Positions 26,942 through 34,969 of a DNA stretch of 64,000 bases are shown piece by piece. The stretch's first letter is position 1. Each line of letters starts with the position of its first letter. Under the pieces are notes generated by a model. It was not told the origin of the DNA, ran no database searches, and worked only from the letters and a program-made list of their open reading frames with translations. Source of the DNA: Tichowtungia aerotolerans. GTDB taxonomy: Bacteria > Verrucomicrobiota > Kiritimatiellia > Kiritimatiellales > Tichowtungiaceae. A program made the translations under genes and the position numbers. The DNA lies in assembly GCF_009905215.1 (NCBI RefSeq), contig NZ_CP047593.1:3538900-3602899 (forward strand). Reading direction: 5' to 3'.

Positions 26942-27715
26942 TTACAACCGACACATCGTGAGACCGCCGTCGATGTCTACAACCTGTCCGGTTGAGTACG
27001 GGATATCTCCGCGAGCCATAGCTGCGGCGGCTTTTCCAACATCTTCCGGGAGCCCCCAGCGTTTCAAAACGAGAAGGTCGGTTTCATAAATGAGGTGATC
27101 ATATTTTCCGGTTACACCGGCCGTCATATCGGTCTGAATAATGCCCGGTCGAATTTCATAGACCGGGATGCTGAACTCTCCGAGCCGGGCGGCAAAAAGC
27201 TGTGTAGCCATTGCCACTCCTGCCTTCGAAAGACAGTAGTCTCCGCGATTCACCGAGACGACCGTTGCCGAACAGGAACTGACATTAATAATGCAACCCC
27301 CAAATGAATCATCGGCCTGCTTCTGTTCGATCATCCAGTTGGCGACCGCCTGTGTTAAAAAATACGGTCCTTTCAGGTTAATACTGATCAGACGATCAAA
27401 ACTTTCCTCGCCCGCTTCAAGGATATCGGCCCGGACATTCGGAGCAACACCGGCGTTATTGACCAGCACATCGAGACGACCGAATTTTTCTTTAATGGCA
27501 GCAAGCATTGCCGTGCGATCTTCCGCTGAAGAAACATCTCCGGAACAATAGAGAACTTCCGCTCCCGCTTTTTCCAGAGTCTGGACAGCATCTGCCACTT
27601 TGGACACATCAGAGCGTCCACTTAGAACAAGATTATATCCATCTGCAGCGAGTTTTTCAGAAATCCCAAGTCCGATTCCCCGGCCGCCGCCGGTTACCAA
27701 AGCCACTTTTTTCAT
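26942..27715 (-). CDS. short-chain dehydrogenase/reductase (SDR)
   Basis: 257 aa. The classical SDR features are TGGGRGIG (cofactor binding), NNAGVAP, a conserved Ser in NVSSCSATV, the YCLSK catalytic Tyr/Lys pair and a C-terminal VDIDGGLTM. It would oxidise or reduce a sugar or sugar-acid hydroxyl with NAD(P). The start was set at ATG 27715 with AAAGGA upstream, overlapping the flavoenzyme stop as TGATG. The longer reading frame would run into the upstream gene and is rejected. Confidence 0.9.
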   Translation of the reverse strand: MKKVALVTGGGRGIGLGISEKLAADGYNLVLSGRSDVSKVADAVQTLEKAGAEVLYCSGDVSSAEDRTAMLAAIKEKFGRLDVLVNNAGVAPNVRADILEAGEESFDRLISINLKGPYFLTQAVANWMIEQKQADDSFGGCIINVSSCSATVVSVNRGDYCLSKAGVAMATQLFAARLGEFSIPVYEIRPGIIQTDMTAGVTGKYDHLIYETDLLVLKRWGLPEDVGKAAAAMARGDIPYSTGQVVDIDGGLTMCRL

Positions 27716-29082
27716 CACGCTAATCCTTTCTCTTTGGCCGCAAGACGACCCTTCTTCAACTCCGGACCATAAATTTCTTTGTCTCGAATGACACAACCGC
27801 CGCAACCGACGCCGTCCTTCATAATCTGGGTGCACATTGAGCAGGTCGTGCAGCATTTCTCAGGAGCCATCACCCCCTTTTCTAAAATATCCCGAACCAG
27901 GTCAGGATACGCGAAAGCCCCACGCCCCATTCCAATCAGCGAGCACCATCCTTCCTCAATCAGTCCTGCCGCAACCTGCGGAAGCAGATGGCGCAGCCAC
28001 GCCAGCCCAGCAGTCGGAACCGGACATTCCGGCAGGCTCTTCTGCATGTCACGCACGGTCTGCTGAAAGCGGGCAACTCCGACCAGCGGATATTCGGGAG
28101 GATTGCCCTCCCCGACCAGCGAGTTGTCGTGCGGACGATTCATATACGGCTGGAAACGTGGGAATCCGACGGACACATTAAACATCGGCATGCCCATTTC
28201 GAAACATTCTTTCATCAACCGCTTCGGTTCCGTCAGATCCACTTCCCAGTTTTTTCCGATCTCTGGAAGCACCCCCCAACCGTACGGATACGGACAGGGT
28301 TCCAGCACCGTGGTGCGGGATGTGACAAACGTCGATTCCGGAAGCTCATCCATCATGCGCTGCGCGGTTTCGCGCAGGAAACGGGTGCGGTTTTCATAGG
28401 AACCGCCATATTTTCCTTCCCGGGTATGCGCCCCCAGCAGCTCTGCGATCAGATAGCCATGAACGGCCTTCATGTCCACGCCATCAAATCCGGCCCGCGC
28501 AGCCAGCTGAGCCGCTTTTACAAAGTCATCCTGCAGGTGATCCAGATAATCATCGGAAACCGGTTCGATATCCGTCATTCCGAGTTTTTCATCCAAAAAC
28601 GGATTATGCTGCACTTTCAGCGGCTTCACCACACCTCCCGGACGACTGAAACGACCGGAGTGCGTCAACTGCACCACAAACCGGAGCTCATGGCCGAATG
28701 CGTTCCGAGCTGCCGTCTTGGTGTCATCGACCAGCTTTTTATATGAATCGAGATTCTCTTCCGTAATGCGCATCTGCTTGGCATTGGAGCATCCGTCAGG
28801 AACTACAGAAACGGCCTCCGCCCAGATCAGCCCGCTGCCGCCTTCTGCGAAACGGCGATAACGCCGATCCGTCAGTTCGGTCGGTGCACCGGTAACCGGA
28901 TTGCCATCGACGCCTTCCATCGGCTGGATCACAAAACGGTTCGGCAGAACATGGCCGCCAACATTCACCTTTTCTGCCAGAACATCCAGGTTCTCTGAGA
29001 TCGGCAGTTCCAGGTTCAAGGCATCCAGGTCCCCGCGGAGATCATCATAGGTCTTTAAGTCAAATCGTCTGAAATCGGTCAT
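27715..29082 (-). CDS. OYE-family NADH:flavin oxidoreductase with Fe-S cysteines
   Basis: 455 aa, old-yellow-enzyme-like TIM barrel that binds FMN: NRFVIQPMEGVDGNP, QLTHSGRFSRPGG (substrate/FMN His region), AGFDGVDMKAVHGYL and a C-terminal GMGRGAFAYPDL phosphate-binding segment. The tail has a Cys cluster (CCTTCSMCTQ then CGGC), as in 2,4-dienoyl-CoA-reductase-like members with a 4Fe-4S centre; the second flavin domain of those enzymes is absent here. It probably reduces an enone or keto intermediate. It is coupled to the SDR gene by a TGATG overlap. Confidence 0.86.
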   Translation of the reverse strand: MTDFRRFDLKTYDDLRGDLDALNLELPISENLDVLAEKVNVGGHVLPNRFVIQPMEGVDGNPVTGAPTELTDRRYRRFAEGGSGLIWAEAVSVVPDGCSNAKQMRITEENLDSYKKLVDDTKTAARNAFGHELRFVVQLTHSGRFSRPGGVVKPLKVQHNPFLDEKLGMTDIEPVSDDYLDHLQDDFVKAAQLAARAGFDGVDMKAVHGYLIAELLGAHTREGKYGGSYENRTRFLRETAQRMMDELPESTFVTSRTTVLEPCPYPYGWGVLPEIGKNWEVDLTEPKRLMKECFEMGMPMFNVSVGFPRFQPYMNRPHDNSLVGEGNPPEYPLVGVARFQQTVRDMQKSLPECPVPTAGLAWLRHLLPQVAAGLIEEGWCSLIGMGRGAFAYPDLVRDILEKGVMAPEKCCTTCSMCTQIMKDGVGCGGCVIRDKEIYGPELKKGRLAAKEKGLA

Positions 29083-29087
29083 CGGTG

Positions 29088-29112
29088 AGTTATCAGTTCA
29101 AAGTTATCGGTT
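29088..29112. promoter_or_regulatory. tandem direct repeat in the flavoenzyme leader
   Basis: AGTTATCAGTT (29088-29098) and AGTTATCGGTT (29102-29112) are direct repeats with a 14-bp period, a few bases upstream of the flavoenzyme ATG. They could be a regulator half-site pair or a slippage duplication; no regulator is assigned. Confidence 0.35.
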
Positions 29113-29167
29113 AATGGCTGTTTGATTCGCTGCTCAGGCAATCAGTAACGGGCGCGCAGTCGCGCAG

Positions 29168-29716
29168 CTAAAACCGTTTCTGTTTATGAATGTGCTGCAG
29201 AATGATCCTGCAGTCCTCCAGAACCTCGTAAGTGTGTTCAAAAAGAGCATCAAACTGCAGGCATTCACCCGCATTCAGCACGTGAGTTTCATACGGAAGA
29301 ACAATCTTCACAGCCCCCTCAAGAACCCAACATGTCTCATAGTCATCCCGATGTGCGTCCGGATTGGAACGTTTGGCTCCGGCCGGTGCTTCGGCGTAAT
29401 AGCACTTGGAATTACTGAATTCGATCATGCGGAAATGAAAATCGCCGGCAATGCGCTCGGTCTCTGTTTTGCACTGAGCCGTACGCGATTCGATCAGGGC
29501 CAGCAGCTCGGCCGCCGTAATCCCGAAAGCACGCGCCAGCCGAAACAGCGTTCCCAGTCCGGCAACGGCCTGATTGCGCTCCAGCTTGGAAATCACCGCC
29601 GGAGAAATACCGGTCCGTTCCGACAGGTTGGCAATGGTTAAACCCTCCCGCTTGCGCAAATCGCGCACCACAGAAAAGTTGTACATCTCATCTCCACTAT
29701 TCATCATTTCATCCAT
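29168..29716 (-). CDS. XRE-family regulator with cupin domain
   Basis: 182 aa. The N-terminal HTH_3 is LRKREGLTIANLSERTGISPAVISKLERN. The C-terminal half is a cupin (about 100-175; FRMIEFSNSKCYYAEAP, CWVLEGAVKIVLPYETH, LNAGECLQFDALFEHTYEV) that may bind a small ligand or metal. A second start at 29686 (MYNFSV) with GGAGATGAG upstream is also credible. The gene lies 85 nt upstream of the flavoenzyme-SDR-esterase genes in the same direction, so it probably regulates them. Confidence 0.88.
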   Translation of the reverse strand: MDEMMNSGDEMYNFSVVRDLRKREGLTIANLSERTGISPAVISKLERNQAVAGLGTLFRLARAFGITAAELLALIESRTAQCKTETERIAGDFHFRMIEFSNSKCYYAEAPAGAKRSNPDAHRDDYETCWVLEGAVKIVLPYETHVLNAGECLQFDALFEHTYEVLEDCRIILQHIHKQKRF

Positions 29717-29848
29717 GACGGTTCTCCGCTATAAAACAGAAACCATAGGCACACACGATTTCTCAATCAATATATTTAACGGTAAAAAACACTGGCTCAG
29801 AAAACACCTTCTTATCTCCAAACGGCCGGTTTCCTGAAACAGTCTAAA

Positions 29849-29880
29849 CAAAAACCCCGCCGGGCAACCCGACGGGATTT
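29849..29880 (-). terminator. rho-independent terminator
   Basis: A GC-rich stem (CCCGCCGGG / CCCGACGGG, one mismatch, 3-nt loop) at 29856-29876 is followed on the minus strand by TTTTTGTTT. It lies just after the stop of the sigma-factor operon's last gene. A shorter T-run on the plus strand makes it weakly bidirectional. Confidence 0.85.
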
Positions 29881-29902
29881 TGATCAGGAATGATTTCTGA
29901 AT

Positions 29903-30451
29903 TTATTCAGAGGGTTTCGGTTCCGGATGTCTTTCGTGCCGGCCACCGGATCCGGGGCCGTGACGCTGACGTTCCGGCCGTTCCCCGGAAAGTATTTGCT
30001 GCAAATGCTCTTCGACGCGTGCTGCCATATTCTTCTCTCCGTCTTCGAGACGTTCTCTCATCCTGGCAACGTCCTTTTCGGCTTTTTCCAGACGTTTACT
30101 GAACTCAGCCTGCATTTGCTGCGCACCTTCCATCAGTGTGACACGGAGCTGACCCACCAGTTCTTCTTTCTTAACCGGATCCGTCTCCGCCCGGGCAGCT
30201 TCAGCCAGCCTATGGACTTTTTCATAATGGGCTTTTATTTTTGTGCGCTGCTCCTCGCTCATCATCGGGCGTTTGCGTCCACGCATCTCGCGCATATCCG
30301 GATGACGGCCCTCACCTTGCGGGCATTCGGGCTGACTCATCTCTTGCGCCGGTCTCTTACCCAATCCGAATTTCCACCAGGGACCGCCTTCTGCGACCGC
30401 AACTCCGGCCACAAAGACAGCTGTTAACAGACATGTAATCGACTTTTTCAT
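29903..30451 (-). CDS. periplasmic coiled-coil protein of the sigma-factor operon
   Basis: 182 aa from the ATG with AAAGGAG upstream. A signal peptide (KKSITCLLTAVFVAGVAVAEG) precedes a highly charged helical body of about 100 residues (KIKAHYEKVHRLAEAARAE, EFSKRLEKAEKDVARMRERL) with a His/Arg/Glu/Pro-rich tail. The composition resembles Spy/CpxP-type or metal-related periplasmic proteins, but the LTXXQ signature is not clear, so I leave it unnamed. It is the third gene after the ECF sigma and putative anti-sigma genes and is probably part of the envelope response they control. Confidence 0.75.
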   Translation of the reverse strand: MKKSITCLLTAVFVAGVAVAEGGPWWKFGLGKRPAQEMSQPECPQGEGRHPDMREMRGRKRPMMSEEQRTKIKAHYEKVHRLAEAARAETDPVKKEELVGQLRVTLMEGAQQMQAEFSKRLEKAEKDVARMRERLEDGEKNMAARVEEHLQQILSGERPERQRHGPGSGGRHERHPEPKPSE

Positions 30452-30467
30452 CTTTCTCTCCTTTGGT

Positions 30468-30908
30468 TTACATCTCCATGATGTCAAGAGAGGTGTCTGA
30501 TATGGCCAGTATCAGACCCTCCAGTTCAGTCAGATCCTCTTCAAACTGAACGTTCCACTCGTCCACTTCCCCCACCGCAACAGCGGCGACAGAAGACGGA
30601 GAGGAATCCGACCTAAAATCAATGGTGGTTACAATCAGTGTCAGACAGGCAGCAAGCGCCAGAATCGGACGCCAAGCCCGGGCGGACAGTAAAACCGGAC
30701 GGTGCCCCCGCTGAACCCGGGCATGAATGCGGGTGGCAGCCCAAGGAGAAGGTTCCCCGGCAGAAAGAGATACCGCATCAAACAATGTTTTCAGCTCATC
30801 CCTCCGTTCCTGCACCCCGGGGCATTGATTTAAAATTTTTTGTCTGCGCGGTGACAGCTCACCGGTCTGTTCCAACAGAATCCATTTCTCGAGCTTTTTC
30901 GCATTCAT
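30468..30908 (-). CDS. putative anti-sigma factor, single-pass membrane protein
   Basis: 146 aa. It has a soluble N-terminal part (about 1-78), one transmembrane segment (about 79-97, PILALAACLTLIVTTI) and a short acidic extracytoplasmic tail. Its TAATG overlap with the ECF sigma gene is the usual arrangement for a sigma/anti-sigma pair. I do not see the HxxxCxxC zinc motif of ZAS anti-sigma factors: a single Cys occurs in NQCPG. The assignment rests mainly on topology and position. Confidence 0.7.
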   Translation of the reverse strand: MNAKKLEKWILLEQTGELSPRRQKILNQCPGVQERRDELKTLFDAVSLSAGEPSPWAATRIHARVQRGHRPVLLSARAWRPILALAACLTLIVTTIDFRSDSSPSSVAAVAVGEVDEWNVQFEEDLTELEGLILAISDTSLDIMEM

Positions 30909-31519
30909 TACCCTGCCTCCTGTAACTCCCGATATTCATCACCCAGATCGTTCCGAAGCTTGGACAGCGCATACTGCATTCTCGCCAAAGCGGTATTGAT
31001 TGAGCATTTTTGTACCTTTGCAATCTCCTTAAAACTGAGTCCGCCCTGCATTCGCAGCCAGAAAACCTCGCGCTGCTCCAGCGGCAGATTCTGCGTGGCG
31101 GCCTCAATCCGCAGACCCAGATCACGACCGCCGCTTTCGCTGTCAGGACCCAACCGCGAAGACGCCAGCTGATCGCTCACCGCCACCCCGTCGTCCGTCG
31201 CCGGCGTATCATACGAAACCGTCGGCTTCCGACGACGGATGCGGTCAATCATCAGATTGTGCGCAATCCGGAACAGCCAGCTCAGCAGATTCTTTTGGCG
31301 GTAACGGTTCATATTCTTAATTGCCCTCACCCAAACTTCCTGAAAAACCTCATCCGCATCCTCATGCCCTTCGGAAAATTTATAGATGAAGCCAAACAAA
31401 GGGCTCTTGTACTTTTCAACCAGCAAACCGAGTGCCTCGGCGTTGCCGTTTCGATAATCTGCAAGGAGTTGTACATCATCCACGTCCATAGGGTTTGTCT
31501 CAGGTTTTTCCGCATTCAT
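30908..31519 (-). CDS. ECF-type RNA polymerase sigma factor (RpoE-like)
   Basis: 203 aa. Region 2 is clear (ALGLLVEKYKSPLFGFIYKF, DADEVFQEVWVRAIKNM, LLSWLFRIAHNLMIDRIRRRK) and so is region 4 (LPLEQREVFWLRMQGGLSFKEIAKVQKCSINTALARMQYAL). The linker between them is rather long and acidic. It would direct transcription of an envelope or stress regulon, probably including its own operon with the anti-sigma and periplasmic protein. GGGAGG is present upstream but at longer spacing than usual. Confidence 0.93.
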   Translation of the reverse strand: MNAEKPETNPMDVDDVQLLADYRNGNAEALGLLVEKYKSPLFGFIYKFSEGHEDADEVFQEVWVRAIKNMNRYRQKNLLSWLFRIAHNLMIDRIRRRKPTVSYDTPATDDGVAVSDQLASSRLGPDSESGGRDLGLRIEAATQNLPLEQREVFWLRMQGGLSFKEIAKVQKCSINTALARMQYALSKLRNDLGDEYRELQEAG

Positions 31520-31544
31520 GGCCTATAACGCCTCCCGAAGCAGT

Positions 31545-32255
31545 TTATTGCATCGATCCCTGTTTTTTTTCAAAAAACAGTTCAGTAAGAGATGCCCATC
31601 CGGTCAATACGGCCGAGGCAACAGCACTGTAGACCAGGACAGTTTCATTGCAGAGAATGTTCCAGCTTCCGGAAAAGGTCATCTCCCCCAGAAGGATTAT
31701 CCAAAGCGCAACCACAAACAGATTAACCAGATAAATCACCACATAAGAGAAAATCCGGCCGTTCTCCTGCACATCCGGCTGATGCTGCGAAAGCATATAA
31801 AGCGTGAAGGTAACATGAAACCCCCACGTCAGCCCCACCAATCCGAGCCAAAGCGGCTCAAAGGCACTGACGTCCCGAAAAAACCCGATCCCGAACCAGA
31901 GCGCAATCACCAGCCCGGTGTAAAACGGAAAAAAGTACGGAGCCAGCGCAATAATGAAATTACTTTTCGAAAGCTCCACATGACCGCCTTCCCGGCCGAT
32001 TTTCATTTTACCGATCTTCGCGCCCATCAGCAATCCGGCCAGAGCATGGCTCAATTCATGCCCAAGCACATACGTTCTGAAGGCCTTCGGCAGCAGAAAA
32101 AAACCGAGCACGGAAACAAAAAAACCCGTCGGCAGCGCCCATCCGACGGCCGCCTGCGGCGACGCCGAGACCAGCAGAAAGAAAAACGTGCGCGATCCCG
32201 CCCAGCACAGCGGAAGCAGAGCCAACCCAATCAGCAGTTTAAAAAACTTCTTCAC
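31545..32255 (-). CDS. M50-like membrane metalloprotease/HELSH membrane protein
   Basis: About 236 aa with six or so hydrophobic segments. HELSH (in YVLGHELSHALAGLLMG) matches the zinc HExxH motif inside a membrane segment, as in M50/site-2-protease-like proteins; a following GREGGHVELS stretch resembles the intramembrane region of M50B members. A third metal ligand is not obvious. The start was placed at GTG 32255 because the longer frame begins inside the terminator of the upstream gene. It lies 26 nt from the ECF sigma gene, so an envelope-stress role is conceivable but unproven. Confidence 0.75.
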   Translation of the reverse strand: MKKFFKLLIGLALLPLCWAGSRTFFFLLVSASPQAAVGWALPTGFFVSVLGFFLLPKAFRTYVLGHELSHALAGLLMGAKIGKMKIGREGGHVELSKSNFIIALAPYFFPFYTGLVIALWFGIGFFRDVSAFEPLWLGLVGLTWGFHVTFTLYMLSQHQPDVQENGRIFSYVVIYLVNLFVVALWIILLGEMTFSGSWNILCNETVLVYSAVASAVLTGWASLTELFFEKKQGSMQ

Positions 32256-32271
32256 AAACCGATGATAAAAA

Positions 32272-32310
32272 CAAAAAAACCGCAAAAGCGAATGCTTTGC
32301 GGTCTTTTTT
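32272..32310 (-). terminator. rho-independent terminator of the tyrA-aroA-cmk operon
   Basis: The minus strand reads CCGCAAAGC-ATTC-GCTTTTGCGG followed by TTTTTTTGTTTTT, an almost perfect stem with a long T-run just after the cmk-plsC stop. The plus strand also has a T-run (TCTTTTTT), so it may work in both directions. Confidence 0.9.
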
Positions 32311-32327
32311 CCAATTACATGAAAAAT

Positions 32328-33668
32328 CTATTCCGTAATCTCGCCGGCTTCGAATTTCTGCTTCAGCTCCGCAATGCGCTGCATAATCAGATCCCCAATC
32401 AGTGGATAGGCGGCCTTGCCCCTGCCGAGGGCCTGGATCTCCTCCTGCGTAATCAGTTTGCCGTAAATAACATTGATCGGCTTGCGCTGAAATCCGTCGC
32501 TATGCTTCGACCATGCTTCGTAAGACCCGTGAACGTACACCGGGACCACCGGAGCCGCCCCTTTGGCAACCAGAAAACCGATGCCCGGCTTGGCCGGCTG
32601 CAGATTCCCGTCCGGCGAGCGCGTGCCCTCCGGAAACAGCGCCACACAGGCGCCATCCTTCAGCAGCTGAATCGCGGTTTTCATCGCTTTGAGATCCCCG
32701 CCACGCTCACGGTCGAGCGGAATGACCCCAACCCGGTGCAGAAACGCACCCATCAGCGGATTTTTAAACAGCGTATCGCGCGCCATAAAATGAGTCATAC
32801 GCATACGGCGGCTGCAGGCGCCAACGGCCGGTGGATCCAGATAGCTGGCATGGTTCGAAGCAATAATAACGCCACCGCTTTTCGGCACATTCTGCACGCC
32901 GTATGCCTGAATATTGTTACAGACCTTAAGCCCCATCCCCAGAAACTTGCAGGCAATGCGGTACCAGATCGGATTGATCATTTTATCCGAGCGCGGCTTT
33001 TCCAGGTCGGAAATACGACCGAGCAGCACTCGGGCAACCCCCTCCACATCATACTCCGACGTATCGATCACATACGCACCGTCAGCAATCTTCAACGGCG
33101 CGGCCTTGCGGGTTGAATCCTTTTTATCGCGACGCTCCAAAGACTCCATTACCTCCTGAGCCTTCTCGGTTTCGCCCCGGGCAATCAATTCGGCATGGCG
33201 ACGCTTCGCACGCTCTTCCGGATTGGCATCCAGATAAAACTTATAAGGTGTTTTTGGAAAAACCACCGAACCGATATCGCGCCCTTCCATTGCAAGCGAC
33301 CCGAGCTTTTTCAGTTTCCGAAGGTTGGAAACCACAAACTTGCGGACGGCCGGCATGGCTGCAATATCAGAAACGGCCTCGCGAACATCCTTGTCGCGCA
33401 GCGCCTCGCCCGGCTCCACACCGTCAATGGAAAAAAACACAGCCCGATCGCGCACCTCAAATTTCCACTTGGACTTCAGCAGCACCGGAAGAACCGCCAG
33501 CGGATTTTTTGTGTTCACGCCTTCGCGCAGCATTTTCCAGGTCACGCCCCGGTAAAACGCCCCGGAATCCACATAAACGCAGTTCAGACGTTTGGCAGCC
33601 TCGCGCGCCACTGTCGATTTCCCGGAAGCCGCCGGGCCGTCAATCGCAATAATTCGCTGTTTACTCAT
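32328..33668 (-). CDS. cmk: bifunctional cytidylate kinase / 1-acylglycerol-3-phosphate acyltransferase
   Basis: 446 aa, two complete enzymes fused. The N-terminal half (about 1-220) is CMP kinase: IIAIDGPAASGKSTVAREAAK (P-loop), VDSGAFYRGVTW, AMEGRDIGSVVFP, and an Arg-rich lid (NPEERAKRRH). The C-terminal half (about 225-446) is a PlsC-type acyltransferase: ASNHASYLDPPAV (HxxxxD), and FPEGTRSPDG. The first makes CDP from CMP, the second makes phosphatidic acid. The ATGA overlap with aroA supports the ATG at 33668; the longer frame is rejected. A near-perfect palindrome copy lies at 33315-33331. Confidence 0.92.
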   Translation of the reverse strand: MSKQRIIAIDGPAASGKSTVAREAAKRLNCVYVDSGAFYRGVTWKMLREGVNTKNPLAVLPVLLKSKWKFEVRDRAVFFSIDGVEPGEALRDKDVREAVSDIAAMPAVRKFVVSNLRKLKKLGSLAMEGRDIGSVVFPKTPYKFYLDANPEERAKRRHAELIARGETEKAQEVMESLERRDKKDSTRKAAPLKIADGAYVIDTSEYDVEGVARVLLGRISDLEKPRSDKMINPIWYRIACKFLGMGLKVCNNIQAYGVQNVPKSGGVIIASNHASYLDPPAVGACSRRMRMTHFMARDTLFKNPLMGAFLHRVGVIPLDRERGGDLKAMKTAIQLLKDGACVALFPEGTRSPDGNLQPAKPGIGFLVAKGAAPVVPVYVHGSYEAWSKHSDGFQRKPINVIYGKLITQEEIQALGRGKAAYPLIGDLIMQRIAELKQKFEAGEITE

Positions 33669-34969
33669 TCGCAGTTTCCACCCAGTTGTTTCAAATGATT
33701 CCAAAAATCAGGATAAGATGTATCCACACAGGCCGTATCGTCAATTGTCACCGGCTGATCCGTAAAACTTCCCAGCACCGCAACCGACATCGCAATCCGA
33801 TGATCCCCATCACTGGCCAAAGGTTTGACCGGAGTCTTTAACACGGCGGGACCATGCACCGTCATCCCATCCGGGCTTTCAGACACCTCCACTCCAAAAG
33901 CGCGCAAGTGAGCCGCCATCATTGCAATGCGATCCGATTCTTTCACCCGCAGCTCTTCCGCGTCGCGGATCACGGTTTCTCCATCAGCCAGCGCGGCAAT
34001 CGCGCTGATCACCGGAAGTTCATCAATCAGGTTCGGAATCTCATCGCCGCCGATTTCGGTTCCGTACAGCTGCGCACCGCGCACAAAAACAGTGCCCATC
34101 GGATCGCCCTGATCGTCTGTCAGCTCCGTTTCGATCTGTGCCCCCATGCGCTTCAGCACATCCAGCAGTGCGGTACGCCGATGGTTCAGCCCAACCTTGC
34201 GAACCGTCAGCTCCGCGCCGGGCCGTGCAGCAATGGCTGCAATCCAGAAAGCCGCCGATGAAAAATCGCCCGGCACCGTAATATCTCTTGCTGCAAACTG
34301 AGGACCGGCGCTTCCAAAGCCCGGCACGCTGATTTCCAGTCCGTTCACATCCACCGGAATCCCCAATGCCTGAAAAAGTTTTTCGGTGTGGTCGCGTGTC
34401 GGATGCGGCTCAATCACCGTCGTTTTTCCGTCCGCAAACAACCCGGCCAGCAGCACACAGGATTTCACCTGAGCAGAAGCCATCGGCAGCTCGTAGTGAA
34501 TCCCTTTAAGCTGCGTGCCGTGAATGGTCATCGGCAGCGTGCCCTTCTCACCCGTCAGCTCAATCTTTGCGCCCATCTGCTGAAGCGGCGCGGCGATTCG
34601 GCCCATCGGCCGGCGCGAAAGCGATGCGTCGCCGGTCATCGTAACCGTAATCGGACGCCCGGCCAGAAGCCCGGCCAGCAGACGCGTCCCCGTGCCGGAG
34701 TTTCCCATATCCAGCGTATTAGCCGGCTCTTTAAACGTTCCTCCCGTTCCGGTGATTTCCAGAACATCGTCGACAAACCGATAAGATGCTCCCAGCGCAC
34801 AAACCGCTTTCAGCGTGCTCATGGCGTCTTCACCAGTCAGAAAACCTTTGATCGTTGAGGTCCCCTTCGCCAGCGCGGCCAGCATGGCTATACGCTGCGA
34901 CACGCTTTTATCGCCGGGGACTCGGATTTCACCGCCCAGCACAGATGGATAGACAATTTTCGATTTCAT
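33665..34969 (-). CDS. aroA: 3-phosphoshikimate 1-carboxyvinyltransferase (EPSP synthase)
   Basis: 434 aa, the usual length. Signature regions include GDKSVSQRIAMLAAL (substrate-binding Lys/Ser), LDMGNSGTGTRLLAGLLAG, PMASAQVKSCVLLAGLFADG and RVKESDRIAMMAAHL (as LRVKESDRIA). It joins shikimate-3-phosphate and phosphoenolpyruvate in aromatic amino-acid synthesis. Start and stop both overlap neighbours as ATGA (tyrA upstream, cmk-plsC downstream), so the three genes form a tight operon of the classical tyrA-aroA-cmk order. Confidence 0.97.
   Translation of the reverse strand: MKSKIVYPSVLGGEIRVPGDKSVSQRIAMLAALAKGTSTIKGFLTGEDAMSTLKAVCALGASYRFVDDVLEITGTGGTFKEPANTLDMGNSGTGTRLLAGLLAGRPITVTMTGDASLSRRPMGRIAAPLQQMGAKIELTGEKGTLPMTIHGTQLKGIHYELPMASAQVKSCVLLAGLFADGKTTVIEPHPTRDHTEKLFQALGIPVDVNGLEISVPGFGSAGPQFAARDITVPGDFSSAAFWIAAIAARPGAELTVRKVGLNHRRTALLDVLKRMGAQIETELTDDQGDPMGTVFVRGAQLYGTEIGGDEIPNLIDELPVISAIAALADGETVIRDAEELRVKESDRIAMMAAHLRAFGVEVSESPDGMTVHGPAVLKTPVKPLASDGDHRIAMSVAVLGSFTDQPVTIDDTACVDTSYPDFWNHLKQLGGNCE

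Noticed and set aside
27716-27856. Longer start for the SDR
   Set aside because: It would overlap the flavoenzyme gene by about 140 nt; the TGATG-coupled ATG with a ribosome binding site fits the SDR family N-terminus.
32256-32285. Longer start for the HELSH membrane protein
   Set aside because: The first codon would lie within the stem and T-run of the upstream gene's terminator.
31518-33116. 532-aa plus-strand open frame
   Set aside because: It is antisense to the M50-like and cmk-plsC genes, has no domain features and is rich in Arg/His/Gln/Pro as expected for a shadow of a GC-rich gene.
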